The position numbers and the translations under genes are program-made. The notes under the pieces are model-generated. The model was not told the DNA's origin. It saw nothing but the letters and a program-made list of their open reading frames with translations, and did not search any database. Shown piece by piece: positions 1 through 8,639 of a DNA stretch of 64,000 bases. Source of the DNA: JBBQKG01 sp038326655 (GTDB lineage Bacteria; Actinomycetota; Thermoleophilia; Solirubrobacterales; JBBDJG01); contig JBBQKG010000010.1 of the NCBI GenBank assembly GCA_038326655.1, positions 1 to 64,000 of the forward strand, read 5' to 3'. Positions within the stretch are counted from its first letter, which is position 1. Each line of letters starts with the position of its first letter.

Positions 1-401
1 ACGGCTTCGAGGGCTTCGGCGCGGTTCAGGTAGACGCGGTCGCGGACGATCCGTCCGTCTCGAAACTGATGGATCGCGGTGGTCGGCAGCTCCACCTCGA
101 CACCGCTCGCCTCCCCACGCAAGGAGGTCCGAAGCTGAGCGACGGTCCACTGCCCAGCCTCGATGAAGCCTTCCGCCTCGACGTGAATCGCTGCCCATAC
201 ACCGAAGGCGTCGTTGAACCAGCGGCATACCCCATCGTGTCCCTCGTACGTTGCCGGATCGGGCACGTCCACCATCTCGATGACAACTTCGGGATCGAAG
301 AAGTCGAGCAGCGCGTCAAGTTCGCCCGCCTTGAACGCTTCGAACTGTGTGTTGAGCAGCTCGTATGCCTCGCGTAGCCTCTCTACGTTCTCCTGCGACA
401 T
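1..401 (-). CDS. SnoaL-like (NTF2-fold) protein, 3' end cut by window edge
   Basis: The product begins MSQENVERLREAYELLN and stays open for about 133 residues until the window edge, so the C-terminus and stop are missing. The layout of an N-terminal helix, an acidic 'DALLDFFDPEVVIEM' segment and a late 'RDGRIVRDRVYLNRAEAL' strand is typical of small NTF2/SnoaL-like cone-fold proteins. This fold binds small ligands or acts as a cyclase or isomerase; the specific substrate cannot be told. The ATG lies three bases after the stop of the paralogous gene at 405-802, so the two are probably co-transcribed. Both start with MSQENVE, which points to tandem duplication. Confidence 0.8.
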   Translation of the reverse strand, partial: MSQENVERLREAYELLNTQFEAFKAGELDALLDFFDPEVVIEMVDVPDPATYEGHDGVCRWFNDAFGVWAAIHVEAEGFIEAGQWTVAQLRTSLRGEASGVEVELPTTAIHQFRDGRIVRDRVYLNRAEALEA

Positions 402-404
402 CGC

Positions 405-802
405 CTACTCCGAGAGGCCGACGGCTTCAAGGGCTCTGCCGTAATCGCCGTAAACGTCAGTGCGGGTGATCTTGCCGTCCGCGAACCGTACGACCCCGGC
501 CCAGCGAAGGTCCACGGGAGCCCCGCTGGCTTTCCCGCGTCCCTGGCTGTGAAGACGAACCACAAGGGTGTGCCCGTCTGAGCAGTCTCCTCCATCTCCA
601 AGCTGCCGTCTTCGAAGTCCTCGAAGAGGGCTTTCCAGAAGGCCTTGATCTCCTCCGCTCCAGAGCAAATCGTCGGCCCCGGGAATGTGCCGGTGTTGTG
701 CCACTCGGCATCGGCATGGAGCTCCCGAGCGGCCGCGTCGTACTCGCCGCCCTCGATAGCTACGACGACCCTCCTCGTGGTCTCCACGTTCTCCTGCGAC
801 AT
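405..802 (-). pseudogene. SnoaL-like protein with a one-base frameshift
   Basis: The N-terminal half (MSQENVETTRRVVVAIEG, up to LWFVFTAR) reads from ATG 802. The C-terminal half (RFADGKITRTDVYGDYGRAL, ending GLSE) lies in the neighbouring frame and stops at 405. Inserting one G in the G-run near 541-543 joins them into a normal SnoaL-like protein of about 132 residues with the usual late 'RFADGKI' strand. So the open frame is broken either by real mutation or by a homopolymer sequencing error. The intact paralogue follows directly at 401. Function is unknown beyond the NTF2-like fold. Confidence 0.75.
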
Positions 803-854
803 CGCCCGCGCAAGTATCCCGCACCCCCTGTGAAGTGGGGCGCCAGACCGCTTA

Positions 855-929
855 TAGCCCGTAGGGGATTCGAACCCCTGTTTCCGCCGTGAGAGGGCGG
901 CGTCCTAGGCCAGGCTAGACGAACGGGCC
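855..929 (-). tRNA. tRNA-Glu (CTC)
   Basis: On the minus strand a full cloverleaf can be read. The acceptor stem GGCCCGT pairs with ACGGGCT (one G-U pair) and the discriminator is A. The anticodon stem is CCGCC/GGCGG with loop CTCTCAC, giving anticodon CTC. The T arm contains GGTTCGAATCC. No CCA is encoded. Confidence 0.95.
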
Positions 930-1027
930 GAGCGTGAAGAGTCTAGTCATCCGCCATCCCTGGCCGAACCCGGCCGTCGCCTTCGCGACAACCGGCCGGT
1001 TCTTCGGATGGCCGGCAAGTTTCTCCA

Positions 1028-1111
1028 TGCGGGCGGAGGGACTCGAACCCCCATGGGCTTTCGCCCACGGCGACCTGAACGCCGCGTGTCTACCAATTTC
1101 ACCACGCCCGC
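1028..1111 (-). tRNA. tRNA-Leu (CAG)
   Basis: A minus-strand cloverleaf with a long variable arm, as expected for leucine. The acceptor is GCGGGCG paired with CGCCCGC, discriminator A. The anticodon stem CGGCG/CGCCG carries loop TTCAGGT, giving anticodon CAG. The variable arm has the GTGGGC/GCCCAT hairpin. Confidence 0.95.
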
Positions 1112-1155
1112 CTGGCGCGGGAAGAGTCTAGCTGGGGCGGAGCGGGCGCCCGCGC

Positions 1156-2430
1156 TCAGGATGCCTGCTGCGGGACCCGCTCGGCGTCCTCGGCGGCGAT
1201 GATCCGGTCGAACTTCGACCGAAGCTCGGCGCGGGCGGGATCAGACAGGTCGGCGGACCCATTGATCTCCTCACAGAGCGCCTGGAACATCAGCTCGGGG
1301 TCGATCGCGATCCCGTGCCGCTCGGCTTCGCTTCGCGCGTCGGCGAGGATCCCCTGGAGCTCTGCCTGCAGCCCGGCGTCGTCGAGGATGCTCTGCAGCT
1401 CGGCTTCGACCTTCACACGATGCTCGGTCCCCTGCGGCTCTGCCGGCGCGCCGTTGGCGACGACCGGCTCCGGCAGCACCTCGGTGGGCGCCTCGGCCGC
1501 CGCGGGCGCGTCGAGCGGCTCGGCAGGCGCCGAGTCCGCCATCTCTGCCGCAAACGGAGCCGTGGCCGGCTCCTCGTCGGCGGGGGCAAAGCCGGGGTCG
1601 CCCTCCTCCAGGTGTGTGAGCTGTGCGGTGAGGGCGGCTTCGAACTGGATCTCGTCACGCCGGCGGAACGCCAGGAACCCGGCCAGCGTCGAGATCGTGA
1701 AAAGCCCGAACACGACCGCAAGGCCGATCAAGGCGCTGTTGCTGCTCGCCTTGTCCTTTTTTTGCTCGAGCCTGGCCAGCTTCGGCTGCGGCAGCTTCTG
1801 CGCCAGTCGCGCGCCATTGTCGAGCGGCGTGATCCAGGTGCGCACGCTGAGTGGCGGAGCGCCGGGCGCCTGCTGGGAGAGCGGCTTCGGAAGCTTGGTC
1901 GGCTTGATCACCGGTAGCTTGGGCGTCTTCGCCGTGGCGGACGGAGTCGGAGTCGGAGTCGCCTTCGGCGTCGCCGTCGCGGGTGGCGTCGCGGGCGTGC
2001 CCGGCACCGCGTAGCCCTTGTACTGGATCTTCTTCTGGAGCTTCCACGGGCTGTTCTCGCATGCATCCGTGGCGACGATCGCGGTGATCGGGATCTTCCG
2101 CGTCTTCGGGCCCTGGTCGGGAAGCTGGAAGTTGCCCTTGACCGTACTCTGGAAGGCGGTGCCGCCGAGCACCTCGCCCCCGCCGGCGCTGATCAAGTAC
2201 GTCGACCCGCTGGTCAGGTTCGCGAGCTTGAACTTGATCGCCGCGTTCGTGAACTTCTGATGCTTCGGCAGGCCCGCGAGCCGGGGCGTCGGACACGTGG
2301 AGGTCGTCTGCGCGCCCGTCGTGCCGGAGCTTTGGCCGGCGGGACCGTCCAGCGCGAACGCGGCCTGCCCCCCGCCTGCGATCAATGCGGCTGAGAACAA
2401 AATTGTCAAGCCAGCTCGCACGCGTCCCAC
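1156..2430 (-). CDS. Secreted, membrane-anchored protein with Pro/Thr linker and acidic cytoplasmic tail
   Basis: From GTG 2430, preceded by an AGGAGGGG ribosome site, the product is about 424 residues. It has an N-terminal signal segment (residues 5-25), then an extracellular domain with paired cysteines (TSTCPTPRL, TDACENSPW). A Pro/Thr/Ala linker around residues 140-165 follows. One transmembrane helix (ALIGLAVVFGLFTISTLAGF, about 240-262) is followed by a long Ala/Glu-rich cytoplasmic tail ending ERVPQQAS. No known domain is recognised. The type I topology suggests an envelope protein anchored through the helix. The reading frame stays open far upstream, but that part lies over the 3' end of the next gene and is not coding. 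The spacing of the ribosome site is long, so GTG 2421 is an alternative start. Confidence 0.6.
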   Translation of the reverse strand: MGRVRAGLTILFSAALIAGGGQAAFALDGPAGQSSGTTGAQTTSTCPTPRLAGLPKHQKFTNAAIKFKLANLTSGSTYLISAGGGEVLGGTAFQSTVKGNFQLPDQGPKTRKIPITAIVATDACENSPWKLQKKIQYKGYAVPGTPATPPATATPKATPTPTPSATAKTPKLPVIKPTKLPKPLSQQAPGAPPLSVRTWITPLDNGARLAQKLPQPKLARLEQKKDKASSNSALIGLAVVFGLFTISTLAGFLAFRRRDEIQFEAALTAQLTHLEEGDPGFAPADEEPATAPFAAEMADSAPAEPLDAPAAAEAPTEVLPEPVVANGAPAEPQGTEHRVKVEAELQSILDDAGLQAELQGILADARSEAERHGIAIDPELMFQALCEEINGSADLSDPARAELRSKFDRIIAAEDAERVPQQAS

Positions 2431-2549
2431 GCTGAAAATCGTACCCCTCCTGGGTTCCTTACTCGACCTGCCGCCTCCGAGGCGAGGGTACCAGAGTAGC
2501 GGGTGTCGATCACGAGATTTCGCGCTTGAGCAGGGCATTCGATCAGGCT

Positions 2550-4679
2550 TCACGGCGTCGCCCGAATCTTGACCCGCTTCGAGTTTGCGACCATGCAGCG
2601 CTTCGTCTGGTTCACGTGGGCGCGGTAGAAGAAAGTCAGGGCGGGCGCGGGGTGCGTGCCGGACGTGAACTTGCCCTTGCGATCGGTGATCGCGACGTCG
2701 ATCGTGGTCCAGGTTCCGCCGTTCCGCTCGTAGCGCTGGATCGCGATCTTCTGCTTGGACTGACAGACGCGCTTCCGCTTCGGCGCGCGCAGCGTGCCAC
2801 GGAAGCCGACGAACGCGGCGACCTTGACCTGCTTCTTGCTCGAGTCGAACGCCAGCTTGCGCCGCGCGAGCGCGCTGACGTGCGAGCCGCCTCCATTGCC
2901 CGGCTTGGTCGTAGTCGAGCCTCCTCCGCCGGTGGTGCCGCCACCGCCGGAATTCGTCCCGCCGCCACCTCCGCCGCCGGCGTCCGGCGGCGTGCAACTC
3001 ACGTCGGGACCGGCGGTCCCGTCGCTCAGCAACGTGTAGACGCGGCCCGCGCCGCTGCCATGGCCGGGAGCGCCAACGGCGAGGTCGAGGTATCCGTCGA
3101 GGTTCACGTCCCCGATCGGCGCGATCGCCGCACCGAAGCCGCTGCCCGGCTCAGGATCGGCGATCGTCTGGATCACGTGCAGGCCGCCGCACGAGGTCAG
3201 GACCTGCACCGGGCCGCCGCCGAGGCGGCCGAGCGCGATCTCGTTCAGCCCATCGGCGCCGGCCACGTCGCCGAGCCCGGCGAACGTGCCGAAGCCCGAG
3301 CCGGCGGCGGGCGCCGGGTCATCCAGCGCCGCGATCAGGGTGGGTGCGGTGATGTCTCCGCTGATCACATATCCACGTCCGGTGTCCACACCGGACGCGA
3401 GATCCTGGCCGGTCGCGGACAGGTAGAGGTCGGGGAGACCGCTCGCACCAAGGTTGCCGGGGACGTTCTGGTGACTGGCCGGCAGGCCGAACGCCGAGCC
3501 CTGCTGCGGGTCGGGCGACGACAGCGCGGCGATCACGAGCCCGTGCCTGCCGTCGACGACGAACACCCGACCGGCGTCACTTGCGCCGCCGACCGTGAGG
3601 CCGGGCGCGGCAACCAGATAGTCGGGATATCCGTCGGGCGCGCTCGAGGGGCCCGCGTCGGGCTTCGTCTCGAGGCAGTTCGCGTTGTTGAATATGTGAG
3701 TCTCCTGGAAGGCGCAGGATCCGACGTCCCCGATCGGGGAGACCGCGGCGCCGAGGTGGGGCTGCTCGCCGCCGGTGGCGGCGTCGAAGTACTGGACCGT
3801 GGAGAGCGTCGTGTCGATCGGCGTCGCGGCGGACCCCGAGATCGCCTCGCCGCTGTACACGAAGACGCGGCCCATGCCGGGGCAGGTCGCGGCGCCGGTG
3901 GCCGGACAGGCGCTCGGGTTGGTCTCTGCGAGTGAGTTCTCCTCGTAGTCGGGTGCGCCGATCACGATGTCGGGCTTGCCGGCGCCGTCGATGTCGCCAC
4001 GCGCGATCAAGGAGCCGGCGGCGTCCGGGCATGCGCCGGTGCCGCCGAAGCCCGCGCACGCCGGCTCTCCGCCCGCCGAGCTGACGGCCTTGCCGAAGCC
4101 CGGCGGAGACGCCGGCCGGTCCTCGAGTGCGAGCACGATCTTTTTCATGACCGCGTTCGTCTTTCCGTCGAGCACGTACACGATCCCCATGTCCACCGCA
4201 TCTCCCGAGATGTCCGAGCCGGGCGCCGAGACGAGATGCTCCGGGTATCCGTCTGGGCTACCGACCTGGCACTGGGCGCCGCTTTCACATGAGCCGACGT
4301 CGCCGAGGGTCGCGACCTGGGTGCCGAACGCGGTCGGGCTCCCGGTGTGGGAGATCCGTGTGTCGCCGTCCGGCGGCTTGACGGTAGCGATGATCCCGCC
4401 TGTCTGGCCGTCGACGAACACGACCTTGCCGGAGATCCCAGGCAGTCCGCCAGGCGAGTCGGGAAGCCCCACGAGCACGTCGTCACGGCCGTCGTTGTTG
4501 ACGTCACCGGCGTCGACGATGCTCGCGCCGAAGTGGTCGGCCACGTTGGCGGCCGGCAGGTCGGTCGCCCTCGGGACATATCCTCCCGACAGCGCTGCAC
4601 CGGCGGCCGAGGCGACCACGAGTGAAACCGCGAACGACGCGACGACGAGTTCGCCGATTCGACGGAGACGACTTCTCAA
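2550..4679 (-). CDS. Secreted FG-GAP repeat (integrin-alpha-like beta-propeller) protein
   Basis: About 709 residues from TTG 4679, chosen because GAGGAAG sits eight bases upstream; TTG 4685 is the alternative. A signal helix (ELVVASFAVSLVVASAAGAA) comes first. Repeats with calcium-binding FG-GAP signatures follow: 'DVNNDGRDDVLVG', 'DIDGAGKPDIVIGAP', 'APDGYPDYLVAAPG', 'DVNLDGYLDLAVGAPG'. A Gly/Ser/Thr-rich linker near residues 575-610 leads to a lysine-rich C-terminal domain with two cysteines that looks like a beta-sandwich. FG-GAP proteins form beta-propellers that bind ligands at the cell surface; the ligand here is unknown. The open frame continues upstream past 4679 but covers the opposite-strand sensor gene and is not coding. 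Confidence 0.75.
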   Translation of the reverse strand: MRSRLRRIGELVVASFAVSLVVASAAGAALSGGYVPRATDLPAANVADHFGASIVDAGDVNNDGRDDVLVGLPDSPGGLPGISGKVVFVDGQTGGIIATVKPPDGDTRISHTGSPTAFGTQVATLGDVGSCESGAQCQVGSPDGYPEHLVSAPGSDISGDAVDMGIVYVLDGKTNAVMKKIVLALEDRPASPPGFGKAVSSAGGEPACAGFGGTGACPDAAGSLIARGDIDGAGKPDIVIGAPDYEENSLAETNPSACPATGAATCPGMGRVFVYSGEAISGSAATPIDTTLSTVQYFDAATGGEQPHLGAAVSPIGDVGSCAFQETHIFNNANCLETKPDAGPSSAPDGYPDYLVAAPGLTVGGASDAGRVFVVDGRHGLVIAALSSPDPQQGSAFGLPASHQNVPGNLGASGLPDLYLSATGQDLASGVDTGRGYVISGDITAPTLIAALDDPAPAAGSGFGTFAGLGDVAGADGLNEIALGRLGGGPVQVLTSCGGLHVIQTIADPEPGSGFGAAIAPIGDVNLDGYLDLAVGAPGHGSGAGRVYTLLSDGTAGPDVSCTPPDAGGGGGGGTNSGGGGTTGGGGSTTTKPGNGGGSHVSALARRKLAFDSSKKQVKVAAFVGFRGTLRAPKRKRVCQSKQKIAIQRYERNGGTWTTIDVAITDRKGKFTSGTHPAPALTFFYRAHVNQTKRCMVANSKRVKIRATP

Positions 4680-4853
4680 GAGCAAATCTTCCTCTTCCTT
4701 GCGTGAGGGTCCCTGCCACCACCTTGTGGGCGATGCCCCTCGGACAAGCCGATTATAGGCGGGTCCGGCGCCCAGCCGCGACACTTTCCGCCCAGTGGAA
4801 CAGGCAACCCCCGTGTGCCCGATACTAGTATCGATGCTGCTGGTGAGCGCTGT

Positions 4854-6047
4854 ATGAGTGCCGACGGAACCGCAGGGGCAATCAGGTCCTTCGGGACTGC
4901 GCCAAGGAGGTCGTCCGCGACCGAGAGAGCAGTCGTAGTCGCGGCTGCCTGCTTGCTGCTCGCGGCGATCTTCGCGCTGAGCTTCGTCGTCTCGGACCCG
5001 GGTGAGGCCGTGGCCGTGCTGTACACACTTCCGATTGCGCTCCTGGCGGTCGAGCTCGGCGCGATCGGGGGGGTGGTCGCGGCCCTCGTCGCCGTTTCGC
5101 TGTTCGGTCTCTGGACGGGCCTCGACAACTTCGACATCGGGCTGCTCGGCTTCGTCACCCGCGGCGTGGGCTTCCTGCTGCTCGGCGGCCTGCTCGGGCA
5201 TTTCTCGACCAAGCTGCGATCGGCCTACGAGCAGGTACACCGGCGGGAGCAGCAGCTTCAGGCGATCCTCGACAACACCACGGCGGTGATCTCGCTGAAG
5301 GATTCTGGCGGCCATTTCACGCTCGTCAACCGCAAGTTCGAGGCCCTGCTCGACCTCACGCCGGACGAGGTCCGCGGGAAGACCGTCTATGACCTGTTCC
5401 CGCGCTACACGGCCGACGCGATCACCGCCAACGACCGTCGCGTTCTGAAGGAGTGTGGCGCGCTCGAGTTCGAGGAGACGGCGCCCCAAGACGACGGCCC
5501 ACACACATACCTGTCGGTCAAGTTCCCGCTTCTCGACGACAGCGGCAAGCCGTACGGCATCTGCTCGATCTCGACCGACATCACGGCGAGGAAGCGTGCC
5601 GAGCAGCAGCTTAAGGAGGGCAAGGACCGGATCGGCGAGATTCTCGACAAAGCGCAAGAGGCGTTCGTCGCGATGGACAGCAAGGGCATCGTGACGGCGT
5701 GGAACCGTGCCGCCGAGCAAACCTTCGGCTGGCAGAGCGAGAAGGCGATGGGCCGGCCCCTTGCCGACCTGATCGTGCCGCCCCGCTATCGCGAGGCCCA
5801 CTGGCACGGGCTCGAGAAGTTCGTGAAGACCGGGAAGGGACCGATCCTGAACAAGCGCATCGAGCTGATGGCGGTGCACCGCGACGGTCACGAGTTCCCG
5901 ATCGAGATGAGCGTGTCACCCGTCCGGGTCCGCGGCGGGTTCTCGTTCAACGCGTTCATGCACGACATCAGCGAGCGCAAGGAAGTCGAGCGCGAGACGG
6001 TCAAGCTCTCGGCGGTGACGGGCGGCAACGGCGCCCCGCCTGCCTAG
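4854..6047 (+). CDS. Membrane sensor with two PAS domains and no output domain
   Basis: ATG 4854 follows GGTGAG; GTG 4815 is a longer alternative. The 397-residue product has four predicted membrane helices in residues 25-115, then a short coiled linker (YEQVHRREQQLQAILDN). A first PAS domain with PAC motif spans about 135-250 ('GICSISTDITARKRAEQ'). A second spans about 255-380 ('GFSFNAFMHDISERKEVER'). It then stops 15 residues later. The second PAS has the usual 'VTAWNRAAEQTFGW' core. No histidine kinase, GGDEF, EAL or HTH domain follows, and the next gene is convergent, so output must go through a partner. The PAS-EAL protein at 8640-10622 is the nearest candidate. Confidence 0.8.
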   Translation: MSADGTAGAIRSFGTAPRRSSATERAVVVAAACLLLAAIFALSFVVSDPGEAVAVLYTLPIALLAVELGAIGGVVAALVAVSLFGLWTGLDNFDIGLLGFVTRGVGFLLLGGLLGHFSTKLRSAYEQVHRREQQLQAILDNTTAVISLKDSGGHFTLVNRKFEALLDLTPDEVRGKTVYDLFPRYTADAITANDRRVLKECGALEFEETAPQDDGPHTYLSVKFPLLDDSGKPYGICSISTDITARKRAEQQLKEGKDRIGEILDKAQEAFVAMDSKGIVTAWNRAAEQTFGWQSEKAMGRPLADLIVPPRYREAHWHGLEKFVKTGKGPILNKRIELMAVHRDGHEFPIEMSVSPVRVRGGFSFNAFMHDISERKEVERETVKLSAVTGGNGAPPA

Positions 6048-6075
6048 GCGGGAAATCCCTCGGGCGCCGGCCCCT

Positions 6076-7494
6076 TCAGGGAAGGCGCACGACTGCCGCG
6101 CCGCCGGGCGCCAGCCCCCTCCCGCCGACCGAGACGGTCGCGAGCAGCGTCTCACCGGCGGGGAGCGCGCGTGGCTCCTCGGCAAAGCTCACCGCGACGA
6201 GGTCGCGGCCGCGCCTGAAGGCGAGCACGCCCGGCCCGAGGTCGGCGGGCTCCAGCGGGCCCGCCAGCTCACGCCGCAGAGCGATCAGCTCCCTCCAGAA
6301 CGACAGCACCGAGCCGGCATCGCGCGACTGCGCCGCGACGTTTCGCGCGGCCGGATCGACGAGCGGTAGCCACGGCGTGCCGGTCGTGAAACCGCCGCCC
6401 GGAGAGTCGTCCCATTGCATCGGGTGCCGAAAGCCGTCTCGCCCGGCGCGGTCGTACGGCGGTTCGCGACCGGGGCCGTTCGCGAGCCCGATCTCGTCCC
6501 CCTGGTAGACGAATGCCAGCCCCGGCAGCGTCAGCAGCAGCATTGCGGCGGCGCGCTCGTTCTCCCTGCCGACTCGTGACGGCAGCCGGCCGAAGTCGTG
6601 GTTGGAGAGCGCCCACGCGGCCCCGTCCCCCGCTCCGGCGATCACAGCGCCGACCGGCTCGAGCTCCCAGGGCGACTGAAGCAGCTCGAAGACAAACGCG
6701 CGGTCGAGGATCTCCAGATACGAGCGGCGCAGCCGGGCCGGAAGATAGACCTCGCCGACTAGCAGGGTGTCCCCGGCGGCTTGCCTGATCGCCCTCAGCG
6801 CCGTGCCGATCCCGTGCCAGTTTCGCGAGCGCGTGAACTCGCGGCCCAGCTCGTGCTCGAGCAGAAGCAGCCCGAACGGCTCACTCGTGGCGGGGTCGTC
6901 TCGCAGCTCGGGGTCCTTCATCAGGCGGTCGATCGCGTCGAGGCGAAAGCCGTCGACCCCGCGCTCGACCCAGAACTGGATCACGCCCTGCATCGCCTCG
7001 ACCACCTCCGGCTCGTGCCAGTCGAGGTCGGGCTGCTCGAGATAGAACGAGTGGAGATACCAACGGCCCGTGCGCTCGTCGCGCGACCAGGCCCGGCCCC
7101 CGAATGCGGACACCCATCCGTTCGGCGGGCCGTCGACCGGCGACCACACATACCAGTCCGGGTGCTCCCGGAACCACGGGTGCTCGATCGAGGTGTGGCA
7201 CGCGACCAGGTCAATGAGCACCTTCAGCCCGCGCTCGTGCGCCGCCCGCACGAGCGCGTCGAAGTCCTCCAGGGTGCCAAAGGCAGGGTCGATCGCCGTG
7301 TGGTCCGAGACGTCGTAGCCAAAATCGGCCAGCGGTGACGGGTACACCGGCGACAGCCACAGCGCGTCGACACCAAGCGTGACGAGGTGGTCGAGGCGCG
7401 ACGCGATCCCCGCGAGATCGCCGACACCGTCGCCGTCGGAGTCCTGGAACGAGCGCGGGTAGATCTGGTAGACGACGCCGTCTCGCCAGTCCAC
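6076..7494 (-). CDS. GH13 alpha-amylase-family glycosidase (alpha-glucosidase/oligo-1,6-glucosidase type)
   Basis: The 472-residue cytosolic product opens WRDGVVYQIYPRSF, the classic start of GH13 alpha-glucosidases. It carries region II 'DGFRLDAI' (nucleophile Asp186), region III 'LLVGEVY' (acid/base Glu248) and region IV 'SNHD' (Asp300). The predicted role is hydrolysis of alpha-linked gluco-oligosaccharides. Region I reads DLVACH where most members have DxxxNH, so Asn is replaced by Cys99. It is shorter than the usual 530-560 residues, mainly in the C-terminal beta domain. GTG 7494 starts 12 bases after the dinB-type stop, so the two are likely co-transcribed, although their functions look unrelated. 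Confidence 0.85.
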   Translation of the reverse strand: MDWRDGVVYQIYPRSFQDSDGDGVGDLAGIASRLDHLVTLGVDALWLSPVYPSPLADFGYDVSDHTAIDPAFGTLEDFDALVRAAHERGLKVLIDLVACHTSIEHPWFREHPDWYVWSPVDGPPNGWVSAFGGRAWSRDERTGRWYLHSFYLEQPDLDWHEPEVVEAMQGVIQFWVERGVDGFRLDAIDRLMKDPELRDDPATSEPFGLLLLEHELGREFTRSRNWHGIGTALRAIRQAAGDTLLVGEVYLPARLRRSYLEILDRAFVFELLQSPWELEPVGAVIAGAGDGAAWALSNHDFGRLPSRVGRENERAAAMLLLTLPGLAFVYQGDEIGLANGPGREPPYDRAGRDGFRHPMQWDDSPGGGFTTGTPWLPLVDPAARNVAAQSRDAGSVLSFWRELIALRRELAGPLEPADLGPGVLAFRRGRDLVAVSFAEEPRALPAGETLLATVSVGGRGLAPGGAAVVRLP

Positions 7495-7506
7495 GGTCGG
7501 GGGAAT

Positions 7507-8577
7507 CTATGCCATCAGCTCGAGCCGCTCCTGATCGGAGCCACCCGCGTCGCGGATCAGCGAGGCAACGCCGACGCCGATCAGCCGCACGGGCGCATCG
7601 CGCTCGAATCCCGCGAGCAGCTCACGGGCGACCCGTCCCACGACGGCGGGATCGCGCGTGTGCGCTTCGATCGTGCGCGACCGCGTGTACGTGCGAAACG
7701 GGCGGAGCCTGATCTTGAGTGTCACTGTGCGCCCCCGCAAACGCGACCCGTGGAGTCCGCGGCACAGGTCGGAGACCAGGCGCTCGAGCGTCTCGCCGAG
7801 CAGCCGCTGGTCGTCCACGTCGTGGGCAAAGGTGGTCTCGCGGCTTTCCGACTTCGGCTCGCGCACGGGCTGAACCGCCCGTTCGTCACGGCCGCGCGCC
7901 CGCGCCTGGAGCTCCGCGCCGAGCCGCGGCCCGACCGCGCCTTCGAGCAGCGGGCGCTCAGCGCGCGCGAGCTCCGCAACAGTGCGGATGCCGGCGCGGC
8001 CGAGGCGCGCCGCCGTCTTGGGCCCGACGCCGGGGATCAGCGAGGCGGGCCGGTCGCCGACCGCCTCGAGCACCTCCTCGGCGAGCAGCACCCGGAACCC
8101 GTCCGGCTTGTCGAGATCCGACGCGATCTTCGCGAGCAGCTTGTTGGGTGCGAGCCCGACGGAGCAGGTGAGACCCAGCTCCTGCTGCACCTCGTGTTTG
8201 ATGCGACGACCGCACGACCGCGGGGCTGCGGATTCGGAGAGGTCCAGGTAGGCCTCGTCGAGCCCCACGACTTCGATCCGGTCGCTGTAGCGCTGGAGCA
8301 TCGCCATCACCTTTCCGGACAGCTCGCGGTAATAGGCCATGTCCCGCGAGAGCAACACCGCCTGCGGGCAGCGCCGGTGGGCGATCGCGAGCGGCACTGC
8401 GGAGCGCACGCCGAACCGGCGCGCCTCGTAGGAGGCCGCCATCACGACGCCGCGCGCCCCGGGATCGGTGCCGGTCGCCACCACCACGGGCAGGCCGCGC
8501 AGGTCCGGGCGGCGCAGCAACTCCGCGCTGACGAAGAACGCGTCCATATCGACATGCGCGATCCAGCGGCCGAACAT
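7507..8577 (-). CDS. dinB: DNA polymerase IV (Y-family translesion polymerase)
   Basis: 356 residues. The catalytic carboxylates are seen in 'HVDMDAFF' (Asp10) and 'VGLDEAYLD' (Asp107, Glu108). The thumb 'SLIPGVGPKTAARL' helix-hairpin-helix and the little-finger domain 'RGRTVTLKIRL' complete the family. The enzyme copies past damaged template bases with low fidelity. The C-terminus ends ERLELMA and shows only a poor match to a sliding-clamp-binding motif, so clamp contact may be weak. The ATG at 8577 is well placed (MFGRWIAHVDMDAFF). No LexA-type box was identified upstream by eye. A GH13 gene follows 12 bases downstream. Confidence 0.92.
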   Translation of the reverse strand: MFGRWIAHVDMDAFFVSAELLRRPDLRGLPVVVATGTDPGARGVVMAASYEARRFGVRSAVPLAIAHRRCPQAVLLSRDMAYYRELSGKVMAMLQRYSDRIEVVGLDEAYLDLSESAAPRSCGRRIKHEVQQELGLTCSVGLAPNKLLAKIASDLDKPDGFRVLLAEEVLEAVGDRPASLIPGVGPKTAARLGRAGIRTVAELARAERPLLEGAVGPRLGAELQARARGRDERAVQPVREPKSESRETTFAHDVDDQRLLGETLERLVSDLCRGLHGSRLRGRTVTLKIRLRPFRTYTRSRTIEAHTRDPAVVGRVARELLAGFERDAPVRLIGVGVASLIRDAGGSDQERLELMA

Positions 8578-8639
8578 GCACCCGATCCTAGATTCCGGCG
8601 CGGACCACGAGCGCCAGAGCGGCTACGCGCACCCGCGCG

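Noticed and set aside
934..1131. Plus-strand frame with 'EGLEPPWAFAHGDLNAA'
   Set aside because: Antisense of tRNA-Leu (CAG), not a protein gene.
2526..3935. Long plus-strand frame of 469 codons
   Set aside because: It runs opposite the FG-GAP gene, is dominated by Arg, Ala and Gly and has no domain; a typical GC-rich shadow.
4680..5891. Upstream extension of the FG-GAP gene's open frame
   Set aside because: It covers the opposite-strand PAS sensor gene, lacks protein-like composition and would place the signal peptide in the middle of the protein.
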